NCBI RefSeq assembly: GCF_003762835.1 | Contig: NZ_RJWA01000004.1 | Span: 62,001-126,000 of the forward strand | Direction: 5' to 3' | Length of the DNA: 64,000 nucleotides | From: Micromonospora sp. HM5-17 | GTDB taxonomy: Bacteria > Actinomycetota > Actinomycetes > Mycobacteriales > Micromonosporaceae | Part shown: piece by piece, positions 7,831-15,675 of the stretch | How the letters are laid out: the number at the start of each line of letters is the position of its first letter | Position numbering within the stretch: position 1 is the first letter of the stretch | Made by a program: the position numbers and the translations under genes | Notes under the pieces: model-generated | What the model was told of the DNA's origin: nothing | What the model saw: only the letters and a program-made list of their open reading frames with translations | Database searches by the model: none

Positions 7831-8505
7831 ATGCGGCTCACCGTCGTCGCGGCCACCGGTGGGATCGGTCGGCACGTGCTGAGCCAGGCCGTCGCCGCCG
7901 GTCACGACGTGACGGCGGTGGTACGGAACCCGGCGAAGCTGCCCGCCACCGACCGGCCCGTGCGTGTGGTGGCCGCCGACCTGGCCACCCCCGACCCGGC
8001 GGTGCTCGCCGACGCGGTCGCGGGCGCCGACGCCGTCATCTCCGGCCTCGGCCCCCGGTCGGGGGCGGAGGCCGGGGTGACCTCCCGGGGCACCGGGGCG
8101 ATCATCGCCGCGATGCGGGCCACCGGGGTGCGCCGGATCCTCGTCGTCAGCGCCGCCCCGGTCTCGACGGTGCCGTCACCCGGCCGCCCCCACCCACCCC
8201 GGCGCGATCCGGGCGAGGGATTCCTCATGCGGAACCTGCTCACGCCGGCCGTCAAACTCGTGCTTCGCCGGCAGTACGCCGACCTCGCGGTGATGGAGGA
8301 CATGCTCCGCGACAGCGGGCTCGACTGGACCGTGGTCCGACCACCCCGGCTCACCGATCGGCCGCTCACCGGGGTCTACCGGACGGCCTACGGACGGAAC
8401 CTGCGCCGGGGCGCCTTCGTGCCGCGGGCGGACGTCGCCCACTACCTGCTCCGCGCCGTCGACGAGCTCGGCTCGATCCGGCAGGCCGTGGGCATCGCCA
8501 CCTGA
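7831..8505 (+). CDS. NAD(P)H-binding (NmrA/SDR-like atypical) protein
   Basis: A 224-residue single-domain Rossmann protein. The dinucleotide motif is VVAATGGIGRHVL at the N-terminus (TGxxGxxG pattern). AVISGLGPRSG and RRILVVSAAPVST follow as strands 4 and 5, then the long insertion and LDWTVVRPPRLTDRP typical of NAD(P)H-binding NmrA-like epimerase/reductase families (PF13460). The catalytic YxxxK of classical SDRs is not evident, so it may be a redox sensor or an oxidoreductase of unknown substrate. ATG 7831 has AGGAGG at 7821-7826. A consensus promoter and a TetR-type palindrome precede it, which suggests that it is inducible. Such genes are commonly the target of a TetR regulator responding to small molecules, but none is adjacent here. 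Confidence 0.75.
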   Translation: MRLTVVAATGGIGRHVLSQAVAAGHDVTAVVRNPAKLPATDRPVRVVAADLATPDPAVLADAVAGADAVISGLGPRSGAEAGVTSRGTGAIIAAMRATGVRRILVVSAAPVSTVPSPGRPHPPRRDPGEGFLMRNLLTPAVKLVLRRQYADLAVMEDMLRDSGLDWTVVRPPRLTDRPLTGVYRTAYGRNLRRGAFVPRADVAHYLLRAVDELGSIRQAVGIAT

Positions 8506-8575
8506 TCCCGGCCCGGCGCCGTGGCCGTTCCCGCAGGCTGCCGGCGGTGGGGGACGGTGCGCGCGCCGGCCGTGG

Positions 8576-9409
8576 CTACGCCTGCCGGGTACCGGCGGCG
8601 GCCCGGGCGACCGCCGGGAGCAGGGCGTGCGCCCAGAGCCGGTAGCCGTCGGCGGAGGGGTGGTAGCCGTCGTGGCAGAGGGTCCCCGCGTCGGCCCTGA
8701 ACACCGCGCCGGTCTCCGCGGCGAGATCCACCACCGTGCCGCCGGCCTCGACGACCGCGACGGCCTGGGCCTGGGCGATCCGACGACCGAACCATCCGGC
8801 GAGCTGGCGCAGCGGCGGGGCGAAGGCCCGGACCGCGCCGAGGTCCGGACAGGTGCCGACCACGACCCGGACCCGGGCCGCCCGCAACCGTCGTACCGCC
8901 GTCCCCAGGTGGGCCGCCGCCTCACCCGGTCGCCGCAGCGTGACCACGTCGTTGGCGCCGATCAGGATCACCGCCACGTCCGGACGCTCGCCGAGCAGGG
9001 CCCGGGCCACCTGGGTGGCCAGGTCGGTGGAGCGCGAACCGGAGACCCCGACGCTGGAGAGCCAGACCTGGCGCTCGACCCGGGCCGGACCGGCGCCCTC
9101 CGACAGCAGTCGCGCGAGTTGCCCGCCGACGGTGTCCTCCACCCGGTCCACCCCCACGCCGAGCGCCGCGGAGTCGCCGAGCAGGACCAGCCGCAGCGGA
9201 GGCGCGCCGGTACGGCCGACCGTGGACCGCAGCGCCATGCCGAGTTCGGGTTGCGCGTACCGTCGGTTGCGAGCCACGAACGCCTCCCCGGCCAGCAGCG
9301 CGAGCCCGGCGACCGTACCGGCGAGCAGCGTGGCCGCGGCGGCGCGGACCACCCGGGTGCCCAGTGGCGGCCCGGACGGCACCGCTCCGGTCGTTCCCCG
9401 CTCCGTCAT
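8576..9409 (-). CDS. SGNH/GDSL-type hydrolase, membrane-anchored, second of a pair
   Basis: A 277-residue SGNH hydrolase with one N-terminal hydrophobic segment (residues about 18-45), so the catalytic domain is probably extracytoplasmic. Block I is VLLGDSAALG with catalytic Ser 80. The oxyanion glycine lies in VSSVGVSGSRST-like block II, block III is ILIGANDV, and the Asp-His pair is HDGYHPSADGY. Such enzymes deacylate or esterify lipids, carbohydrates or envelope polymers. The substrate here is unknown. ATG 9409 overlaps the stop of the upstream paralogue as ATGA (9406-9409), so the two are translationally coupled. From memory a single SGNH gene (Rv1075c) occupies this place in M. tuberculosis. 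Confidence 0.85.
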   Translation of the reverse strand: MTERGTTGAVPSGPPLGTRVVRAAAATLLAGTVAGLALLAGEAFVARNRRYAQPELGMALRSTVGRTGAPPLRLVLLGDSAALGVGVDRVEDTVGGQLARLLSEGAGPARVERQVWLSSVGVSGSRSTDLATQVARALLGERPDVAVILIGANDVVTLRRPGEAAAHLGTAVRRLRAARVRVVVGTCPDLGAVRAFAPPLRQLAGWFGRRIAQAQAVAVVEAGGTVVDLAAETGAVFRADAGTLCHDGYHPSADGYRLWAHALLPAVARAAAGTRQA

Positions 9410-10560
9410 GCCGGCTCCTCCACCGTGGACGCCGCCGCGCCATCCCGCCGCGCCGAAGGCTCCGAAGACGCGGTTCGCGACGCCGTACCGAGGTGCAGTG
9501 GGGGCGTCCCGCCCGGTGGTGCTGTCCGCTCCGCCGAGCCGGGCGCCGACTCTCCGGACCGCGCGTGGCCGAACCAGCCTCTCCTCCGGCGCAACTGCGC
9601 CCACCGCCCGCGCGGCCCGCGGTCGCGGCCACCGACCCGGATCCCGCGTACCTCCGTGCCGGCGTGCCGGGCAGCCTCGTGCGCCGCCTCCGGCAGCGAC
9701 CGTACGCCCCGGTCCCCGGCGAGCGCGGTCTGCCGCACCGGGCCGGCGCCGAGCGCGGCCAGGACCGTCGGCAGCATCGCGGCGGCGGCGACCGCGTAGC
9801 CCTCGGCGGACGGGTGGAAGTGATCCCAGGAGAACAACCGGGTGGGCTCGGCGGCGAACCGGGGACCGAGCAGGTCGCCCAGGGAGACCGTCCAGCCACC
9901 CGCCTCCACGACCGCGACGGTCTGTGCGGCGGCGAGCTGTCGGCTCCACCGGCGGGCCAGCCACCGCAGCGGCGGCTTGATCGGCTGGATCGCGCCGAGA
10001 TCGGGGCAGGTACCCACCACCACCTCGGTGCCGGCGGCGCGCAGCCGGCGTACCGCGTCGACGAGGTGTCGGACCGCGACCGGGATCGGGGTCCGGTTCG
10101 TCACGTCGTTGCCGCCGATCAGGATCACCGCCAGATCCGGACTGTGCTCCAGGGCGGCGTCGACCTGCGGACCCAGCCCCGCCGAGAGGCAACCCACCAC
10201 GGCGAACCGGTACAGCCGGACCGGCCGGCGCAGCCGTCGGGACACGCCGGTGGCCAGCAGCGCCCCGGGCGTCTCCCGGGGGCGGTGTACGCCGTACCCG
10301 GCGGCGGAGGAGTCGCCGAGGATCACCATCGTGATCGGCGTACCGGGGAACTTGGCGCCGTAGACGCCGTCCCCGCGCGGCGGCGGGGCCTCGGCGAGCG
10401 GAATCACCCGCCGGGCCTGTCGGGCCTGGGCGACCAGCAGTCCCGTCGTCGCCACGGTGCCGACCGCGGTCACGCCCACCCCGACGGCCGTCGCCTTCGC
10501 CACCTGACGGGCCACCCGCCACGGCGACCGGGTCCGTTGCACTGATTCGGCCGGACTCAT
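9406..10560 (-). CDS. SGNH/GDSL-type hydrolase with long C-terminal tail, first of a pair
   Basis: A 384-residue SGNH hydrolase related to the gene it overlaps. An N-terminal hydrophobic segment (about residues 23-45) is followed by block I VILGDSSAAGYG (Ser 84), block III ILIGGNDVTNR, and the Asp-His pair in WDHFHPSAEGY. About 110 residues after the catalytic domain are basic, low-complexity and probably disordered (RGPRGRWAQLRRRRG...), absent from the second copy. ATG 10560 is preferred over a GTG 21 nt upstream because the G-rich stretch GGCGGGGGG just before it can serve as ribosome binding site. Together with the next gene it forms a two-gene operon with ATGA overlap. Confidence 0.85.
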   Translation of the reverse strand: MSPAESVQRTRSPWRVARQVAKATAVGVGVTAVGTVATTGLLVAQARQARRVIPLAEAPPPRGDGVYGAKFPGTPITMVILGDSSAAGYGVHRPRETPGALLATGVSRRLRRPVRLYRFAVVGCLSAGLGPQVDAALEHSPDLAVILIGGNDVTNRTPIPVAVRHLVDAVRRLRAAGTEVVVGTCPDLGAIQPIKPPLRWLARRWSRQLAAAQTVAVVEAGGWTVSLGDLLGPRFAAEPTRLFSWDHFHPSAEGYAVAAAAMLPTVLAALGAGPVRQTALAGDRGVRSLPEAAHEAARHAGTEVRGIRVGGRDRGPRGRWAQLRRRRGWFGHARSGESAPGSAERTAPPGGTPPLHLGTASRTASSEPSARRDGAAASTVEEPA

Positions 10561-10793
10561 CAAGGGCCCCCCGCCTGTCACGCGTATTCCCGCGACCTTC
10601 GAGACTATCTCGGCTCCCTGGTCCCGCGCTGTCGGCGTTTCGCCGGATCGCGGGCCCGCCCGGTGGGCTCGGACCTCGGGCCCCGCGCGGTGGCCGCGTA
10701 CCGCGGGCCCGCGTGATGGGCCGGCTCCGTCACGCCGGGCGATGACTTGTCCGCGGATGCATCATGAATCCAGGCGAGGAGAGGGGCACCGAG

Positions 10794-11150
10794 ATGGTCA
10801 GGAAACTCACGCGTACCGCTGCATTCCGGGCACTGCTCCAGGCGCTGACCGTCGGCTCCCGGGGTGGCCCCTCCCTGGCGCGCCGGCTCGGCGCCCTGCC
10901 GCGGATGATCCGGGCGACCCTGCGCGGCGAGTACGACGGCGGCCTGCGGCTCCTGTTGATGTCGGCGGCCGTCGCCTACGTGGTCTCTCCGATCGACGTC
11001 ATGCCCGAGCTGATGACGCTGCTCTTCGGGCTCGCCGACGACGCGCTCGTGGTGGCCTGGCTCGCCGGGGCGGTGCTGGCCGAGACCGAGCGCTTCCTCG
11101 CCTGGGAGGCCCGGCGCGCCAGCGTCATCCCCGGCACGGTCGTGGGCTGA
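10794..11150 (+). CDS. YkvA/DUF1232 family small membrane protein
   Basis: A 118-residue protein with the DUF1232 (YkvA) signature AYVVSPIDVMPELMTLLFGLADDALVVAWLAG, in which SPIDxxPE followed by GxxDD defines the family. One or two hydrophobic helices make it likely membrane-associated. The biochemical function of the family is unknown. ATG 10794 is chosen because GAGGAGAGG lies about 9 nt upstream; an in-frame ATG at 10764 would lack this. It is followed by a G+C-rich spacer with a repeated GGCCCGGGCC (11196-11205 and 11222-11231) that could form a terminator. Confidence 0.75.
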   Translation: MVRKLTRTAAFRALLQALTVGSRGGPSLARRLGALPRMIRATLRGEYDGGLRLLLMSAAVAYVVSPIDVMPELMTLLFGLADDALVVAWLAGAVLAETERFLAWEARRASVIPGTVVG

Positions 11151-11379
11151 AGCCGTCGGCGTGGGCTGACACCCCGGCCGGGGCGGGCTGGCGCCGGCCC
11201 GGGCCGGGTCAGCGGCCGGGCGGCCCGGGCCGAGGGTCCCGGTCCCGTACCGGGCGTTGGGCACGTACGCTTGCTCTGACATCCGCCATCCGTCGCCCCG
11301 ACCGCGCACGCCCTGTCGCACCGACCGTGCTCGGGCCGCGTGCCGTCCGGCCGGCGAGCACCGAGAAGGGCACAACGAG

Positions 11380-12750
11380 GTGCGCTACTACGACAACGTC
11401 ATCGAGCTGATCGGCGACACGCCCCTGGTCCGGCTGCGCCGGGTGACCGAGGGGATCTCGGCGACCGTCCTGGCCAAGGTCGAGTACTTCAACCCGGGTG
11501 GCTCGGTCAAGGACCGGATCGCGCTGCGGATGGTCGAGGAGGCGGAGGCGGCCGGCCTGCTCCGGCCCGGCGCCACGATAGTCGAGCCGACCAGCGGCAA
11601 CACCGGGGTCGGGCTGGCGCTGGTGGCGCAGCTCAAGGGCTACCGCTGCATCTTCGTCTGCCCCGACAAGGTCAGCGAGGACAAGCAGAACGTGCTGCGG
11701 GCGTACGGCGCCGAGGTGGTGGTCTGCCCCACCGCGGTGGCTCCCGAGGACCCGCGGTCGTACTACAGCGTCTCGGACCGGCTGACCCGGGAGATCCCCG
11801 GCGCCTGGAAGCCGAACCAGTACGCCAACCCGGCCAACCCGCGCTCGCACTACGAGACCACCGGCCCGGAGATCTGGGACCAGACGGGCGGCAAGATCAC
11901 GCACTTCGTCGCCGGGGTCGGGACCGGGGGGACCATCTCCGGGACCGGGCGCTACCTCAAGGAGGTCTCCGGCGGCACGGTACGGATCATCGGGGCGGAC
12001 CCGGAGGGCTCGGTCTACTCGGGCGGGACCGGCCGGCCGTACCTGGTCGAGGGGGTCGGCGAGGACTTCTGGCCCGAGACGTACGACCGGACGATCTGCG
12101 ACGAGATCGTCAAGGTGTCGGACAAGACGTCGTTCGAGCTGACCCGGCGACTGGCCCGGGAGGAGGGACTGCTGGTCGGCGGCTCCTGCGGGATGGCGGT
12201 GGCCGCCGCGCTGAAGGTGGCCCGGGAGGCCGACCCCGAGGACGTCATCGTGGTGCTCCTGCCCGACGGCGGCCGGGGCTACCTCTCGAAGATCTTCAAC
12301 GACGACTGGATGGCCCGGTACGGCTTCATGGCGACCAGCGCCACCGAGCCGACGGTGGCGGACGTGCTGGCCAGCAAGCCCGGTGGGATTCCCGAGCTGG
12401 TCCACGTGCACCCGACCGAGACGGTCCGGGACGCGATCGACTACATGCGGGAGTACGGCGTCTCCCAGCTGCCGGTGCTGAAGGCGGAACCGCCGGTGGT
12501 GACGGGCGAGGTCGCCGGCTCGATCGCCGAACGGGACCTGCTGGACGCGCTCTTCACCGGCCAGGCCCAGCTGCACGACACCATCGAGCGGCACATGGGG
12601 CCGCCGCTGCCGATGATCGGTGGGGGCCAGCCGGTGAGCGAGGCGGTCGCGCTGCTGGAGAAGTCCGACGCCGCGCTGGTGCTGGTCGACGGCAAGCCGA
12701 AGGGCGTGCTCACCCGGCAGGATCTGCTCACCCACCTCAACTCCCGCTGA
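11380..12750 (+). CDS. cbs: Cystathionine beta-synthase
   Basis: A 456-residue PLP enzyme that condenses serine and homocysteine to cystathionine, the first step of reverse trans-sulphuration. The PLP lysine is K44 in NPGGSVKDRIAL. The substrate loop TSGNTGVGLA and the phosphate-binding glycine loop GVGTGGTISGTGRYL are both present. From about residue 335 there are two CBS domains (GIPELVHVHPTETVRDAI and the final HMGPPLPMIGGGQPVSEAV), the regulatory module that may sense nucleotides or SAM. Length matches the mycobacterial enzyme. GTG 11380 has only a modest ribosome binding site (GAAGG). TACGCT at 11266-11271 may be the -10. Together with metB 5 kb downstream it covers conversion between homocysteine and cysteine. 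Confidence 0.93.
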   Translation: MRYYDNVIELIGDTPLVRLRRVTEGISATVLAKVEYFNPGGSVKDRIALRMVEEAEAAGLLRPGATIVEPTSGNTGVGLALVAQLKGYRCIFVCPDKVSEDKQNVLRAYGAEVVVCPTAVAPEDPRSYYSVSDRLTREIPGAWKPNQYANPANPRSHYETTGPEIWDQTGGKITHFVAGVGTGGTISGTGRYLKEVSGGTVRIIGADPEGSVYSGGTGRPYLVEGVGEDFWPETYDRTICDEIVKVSDKTSFELTRRLAREEGLLVGGSCGMAVAAALKVAREADPEDVIVVLLPDGGRGYLSKIFNDDWMARYGFMATSATEPTVADVLASKPGGIPELVHVHPTETVRDAIDYMREYGVSQLPVLKAEPPVVTGEVAGSIAERDLLDALFTGQAQLHDTIERHMGPPLPMIGGGQPVSEAVALLEKSDAALVLVDGKPKGVLTRQDLLTHLNSR

Positions 12751-12810
12751 CCCGGTCGGAACGGGCGGGAACGCCTGCTTCGACCGGTTTCGGCGCCCGG
12801 TGCGGTGTCG

Positions 12811-13338
12811 TCAGGGCAGGTCGCGGACGTACCGGAGCTGCAAGGTCGAGGCCGGGCCGATCTCGCCCTGTCGTTCCCCACCGTCGGGGCGCCACCCGCC
12901 CCGGGCGTAGAACTCGCGTGCGCGGACGTTGTCGGCGAGGACCCAGAGCACGGCCCGCGGCCACCCCCGGGCGGACAGCTTCGCCAGCGCGTCGACCATC
13001 AGCGCCCGGCCCACGCCGCGGCCCTGCTCCGCCGGGTCAAGGTGGATCGCGTACAGCTCGCCGATCCCGAATCCCGCCGAGCCGGGCCCGCGGGGGTCGT
13101 GGGGGCCGAGGTACGTGAAACCGATCAGCCGTCCGGCCCGTTCCGCCACCGTCAGCAGGTGACTGTCCCGCTCGAACGACCAGCGCTCCCGCCAGTAGTC
13201 CGCCATCATGTCCCCGGAGACCGAGGCCAGGGCGTCGGCCGGCACGATCTCCCGGTACGCCGCGGCCCGCGAACGTTGGTGCAGGTCGCCGACGGCGGGC
13301 AGGTCATCGGCGACCGCCGGGCGCAGGGTGACCATCAT
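12811..13338 (-). CDS. GNAT family N-acetyltransferase
   Basis: A 175-residue GCN5-related acetyltransferase that transfers an acetyl group from acetyl-CoA to an unknown amine. The acetyl-CoA-binding motif A is [17 protein letters not shown] (Q/RxxGxG/A). Strand 4 (YLGPHDPRG...GELYAI) precedes it, and motif [14 protein letters not shown] follows. The start ATG overlaps the stop of rnz as ATGA (13335-13338), so the gene is the second in an rnz operon and probably translationally coupled. It is convergent with cbs, with a possible weak hairpin at 12752-12787 in the 60-bp gap. Confidence 0.82.
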   Translation of the reverse strand: MMVTLRPAVADDLPAVGDLHQRSRAAAYREIVPADALASVSGDMMADYWRERWSFERDSHLLTVAERAGRLIGFTYLGPHDPRGPGSAGFGIGELYAIHLDPAEQGRGVGRALMVDALAKLSARGWPRAVLWVLADNVRAREFYARGGWRPDGGERQGEIGPASTLQLRYVRDLP

Positions 13339-14327
13339 TCGATCGTAGTCGCGCCGGCCTCCGTCGGGCCGTGCCCCGGGAGGCGGCGGGCGGGGACCGG
13401 CACCCGGATCAGGTCCTCCGCGAGGACGAGTTCGCCGTCGAACTCCGCGCGCGCCTCCTCCGTGAAGCGCTCGACCGCCGGCCGGCGCCCCGCCGATCCC
13501 GACCCCGGTGCGCCGTACCGCTGGGAGAAGTGGGTGAGGACGAGTCGTCGTACCCCGGACTCCGCCGCCACCCGCGCGGCCTGGCCGGCGGTCAGGTGCC
13601 CGACCTCGGCGGCGAGCGCGGCGTCCTCGGCGAGGAAGGTCGACTCGATCACCAGCAGGTCGGCCCGTTCCGCCAGCGCGAAGACCGCGTCGCAGAGCCC
13701 GGTGTCCATGACGAAGGCGAACCGCTGCCCGGGGCGGGGCGCGCTCACCTCGTCGAGGGTGACGCGGCGCCCGTCGACGTCGAGGTGGCCGGTGCGAATC
13801 AGCTCACCGACGGCGGGCCCGCGAATCCCGTACGCCGCCAGCCGCTCCGGCAGCATCCGCCGCTCGTCCGGCTCCACCAGCCGGTAGCCGTACGTCTCGA
13901 CGGGGTGCGCCAGACGGCGGGCCTCCAACCGGCCGGCCGAGGTCTCGAAGCTCTGCCCGTCCCGGGCCACCGGTAGCTCCCGTACCTCGGCCGTCTCCAC
14001 GAACGAGCTGGCGTACCGGAGCCGGTCGAAATACCGGCGGTCGGCGGCGGGGAAGTGGGTGTGGATGGGATGGGCGACCCGGTCCAGGGAGAGCCGTTGG
14101 ATCACCCCGGGCAGACCAAGGCAGTGATCGCCGTGGAAGTGGGTGACGCAGATCCGGGTCAGGTCGCTCGCCGCGACGCCGGCGGCGATCATCTGTCGCT
14201 GGGTGCCCTCGCCCGGGTCGAAGAGGAACACCTCCCGGTCCCACCGCAGGACGTAGCCGTTGTGGTTGCGGTGCCGGGTGGGCACCTGGCTCGCCGTGCC
14301 CAGCACCACCAGCTCGCGTACGGACAC
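13335..14327 (-). CDS. rnz: Ribonuclease Z
   Basis: A 330-residue metallo-beta-lactamase-fold endonuclease that removes the 3' trailer of tRNA precursors, needed where CCA is not encoded, as in the tRNA-Leu gene of this window. The zinc motif [13 protein letters not shown] (HxHxDH) is complete. Further ligands are in FVMDTGLCD and LTHFSQRYG (HST-like motif). The C-terminal 30 residues are basic and variable. The GTG at 14327 has GGGAG 7 nt upstream. The gene heads an operon with an acetyltransferase. About 200 nt upstream on the same strand is an unusual promoter plus extended Shine-Dalgarno mini-gene (14522-14621) that may be its leader. Confidence 0.92.
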   Translation of the reverse strand: MSVRELVVLGTASQVPTRHRNHNGYVLRWDREVFLFDPGEGTQRQMIAAGVAASDLTRICVTHFHGDHCLGLPGVIQRLSLDRVAHPIHTHFPAADRRYFDRLRYASSFVETAEVRELPVARDGQSFETSAGRLEARRLAHPVETYGYRLVEPDERRMLPERLAAYGIRGPAVGELIRTGHLDVDGRRVTLDEVSAPRPGQRFAFVMDTGLCDAVFALAERADLLVIESTFLAEDAALAAEVGHLTAGQAARVAAESGVRRLVLTHFSQRYGAPGSGSAGRRPAVERFTEEARAEFDGELVLAEDLIRVPVPARRLPGHGPTEAGATTIE

Positions 14328-14481
14328 GACGACGCTCCCGGGAAATGGTCGACCCCCGGGGTTCCCGCATGACGCTGGTCACGCAGGCGCCGACTGGACA
14401 AGGGCCGGCGCCCCGGGGGCCGGGTGGCTGACGTGGATTCGCCGTACCGCTGCCACACGGTCTCGACGATTTCTGGCACGT

Positions 14482-14500
14482 GCCCGCCGTACGGCGGACC
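14482..14500. repeat. Palindrome downstream of the mini-gene
   Basis: TCCGCCGTACGGCGGA is a 16-nt perfect palindrome within this interval, about 25 nt after the mini-gene stop on the minus strand. Between them is a small hairpin CTGTC-ctt-GACAG. They could attenuate transcription between the mini-gene and rnz. Confidence 0.4.
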
Positions 14501-14521
14501 CGAAACTGTCAAGGACAGCGG

Positions 14522-14560
14522 CTAGCGGACAGCCACCTCACGAGTCCTATCGCCATACAA
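14522..14560 (-). CDS. Mini-gene: 12-codon reading frame with extended Shine-Dalgarno
   Basis: TTG at 14560 opens a 12-codon frame (MYGDRTREVAVR, stop TAG at 14524-14522). The 15 nt at 14580-14566 on the minus strand, GAAAGGAGGTGGTCC, complement the 3' end of 16S rRNA over their whole length with a single G-U wobble. They end 5 nt before the TTG; the GGAGG core is 11 nt away. A second frame, ATG 14556, codes 15 residues (MAIGLVRWLSASRCP), reading past the first stop. Which frame is used is not certain. The gene sits about 195 nt upstream of rnz on the same strand and may be its leader. Confidence 0.5.
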   Translation of the reverse strand: MYGDRTREVAVR

Positions 14561-14592
14561 AGCCCGGACCACCTCCTTTCCCGTGTACGGCC

Positions 14593-14621
14593 ACGCTATC
14601 CACGGGGTAGGGCGGCGGCAA
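14593..14621 (-). promoter_or_regulatory. Promoter of the mini-gene upstream of rnz
   Basis: On the minus strand TTGCCG (14621-14616) and TAGCGT (14598-14593) are separated by 17 bp. The expected start, about 14586, would place the extended Shine-Dalgarno within some 5 nt of the mRNA 5' end. The remaining part of the 442-bp spacer, 14622-14769, shows nothing recognisable. Confidence 0.55.
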
Positions 14622-14769
14622 CGATTTTTGACCGCACGCCCGGGCGGGCCCGGGCGCCCGCGCCGGATTGGAGGCCGGGAGGCCCCGGCGGAGCCGGGCC
14701 GCACGGAGGTTTGCGGGACCCCGCCCCCCGGACACCCTGCCGGCGGGCCGGCAGCCGGTGCCGGCCCGA

Positions 14770-15432
14770 CTACGCGGACGTCCGGGCGACGCCGACCGGG
14801 CAGGTCATCCCGTTCGGGCCGTGGTTGCAGTAGCCGTACGGGTTCTTCGTCGGGGCCAGGTACTGCTGGTGGTAGTCCTCGGCGTAGTAGAACTCGCCGA
14901 GCCGGCCGATCTCCGTGGTGATCTCGCCGTACCCGGCCTTGGCGACGATCGGGGCGAAGGCCTCCCGGGACGCGCGGGCCGCTGCCAACTGCTCGTCCGT
15001 GGTCGCGTAGATCGTCGAGCGGTACTGCGTGCCCACGTCGTTGCCCTGCCGCATCCCCTGGGTCGGGTCGTGGTTCTCCCAGAAGACCTTGAGCAGGTCC
15101 TCGTAGTCGATCTTCGTCGGGTCGTAGACCACCTGCACGACCTCGGCGTGACCGGTCAGACCCGAGCAGACCTCCTCGTACGTCGGGTTCGGGGTGTATC
15201 CGCCCGCGTAGCCCACCGAGGTCGAGATCACCCCGGGCAGGGTCCAGAACAGCCGCTCGGCGCCCCAGAAACAACCCATGCCGAAGACGGCCACCTGCGC
15301 ACCCGCGGGCCACGGACCCTTCAGCGGGGTGCCGAGCACCTCGTGGCGGTCGGAGACCGGCATCGCGATCAGCCGGCCGGGCAGGGCCTGCTCGGGGGTG
15401 GGCAGTTCGGCCTTCATACGCCGTAGGAACAC
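14770..15432 (-). CDS. msrA: Peptide methionine sulfoxide reductase MsrA
   Basis: A 220-residue methionine-S-sulfoxide reductase, repairing oxidised methionine in proteins and free methionine. The catalytic motif GCFWG holds nucleophilic C54. The further family signatures [39 protein letters not shown] and [11 protein letters not shown] are all present. A C-terminal resolving cysteine lies in [15 protein letters not shown]. The enzyme is cytoplasmic. GTG 15432 has GAGGAG 7 nt upstream. The gene stands alone between the mini-gene/rnz region and a nuclease-like lipoprotein gene on the same strand. Confidence 0.93.
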   Translation of the reverse strand: MFLRRMKAELPTPEQALPGRLIAMPVSDRHEVLGTPLKGPWPAGAQVAVFGMGCFWGAERLFWTLPGVISTSVGYAGGYTPNPTYEEVCSGLTGHAEVVQVVYDPTKIDYEDLLKVFWENHDPTQGMRQGNDVGTQYRSTIYATTDEQLAAARASREAFAPIVAKAGYGEITTEIGRLGEFYYAEDYHQQYLAPTKNPYGYCNHGPNGMTCPVGVARTSA

Positions 15433-15675
15433 GGTCGAACTCCTCTCGTACCTCTGCCCGGTGTAACGCGGCGCCGACCCCGTTCCTTACCCGGCGGCCG
15501 GCCTCGAACCCGCCGCCCCGCGATCCCGTAGCCATGACACTCCGGGCGCCCCGGCGAACTCCCCGGGTGCCGTGGCCCGGCCGGGTGATGCGCGCGCCCG
15601 CCGGGGATCCCGGCTCGGGCGGTCCGTCCGAATCCGGCCCATTCGGGACGTGCCGTCAGGACGGGCGCCGGGTGG

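Noticed and set aside
11151-11379. SAM or T-box riboswitch before cbs
   Set aside because: I looked for a conserved core before cbs and metB. The cbs leader has only G+C-rich repeats and metB appears leaderless.
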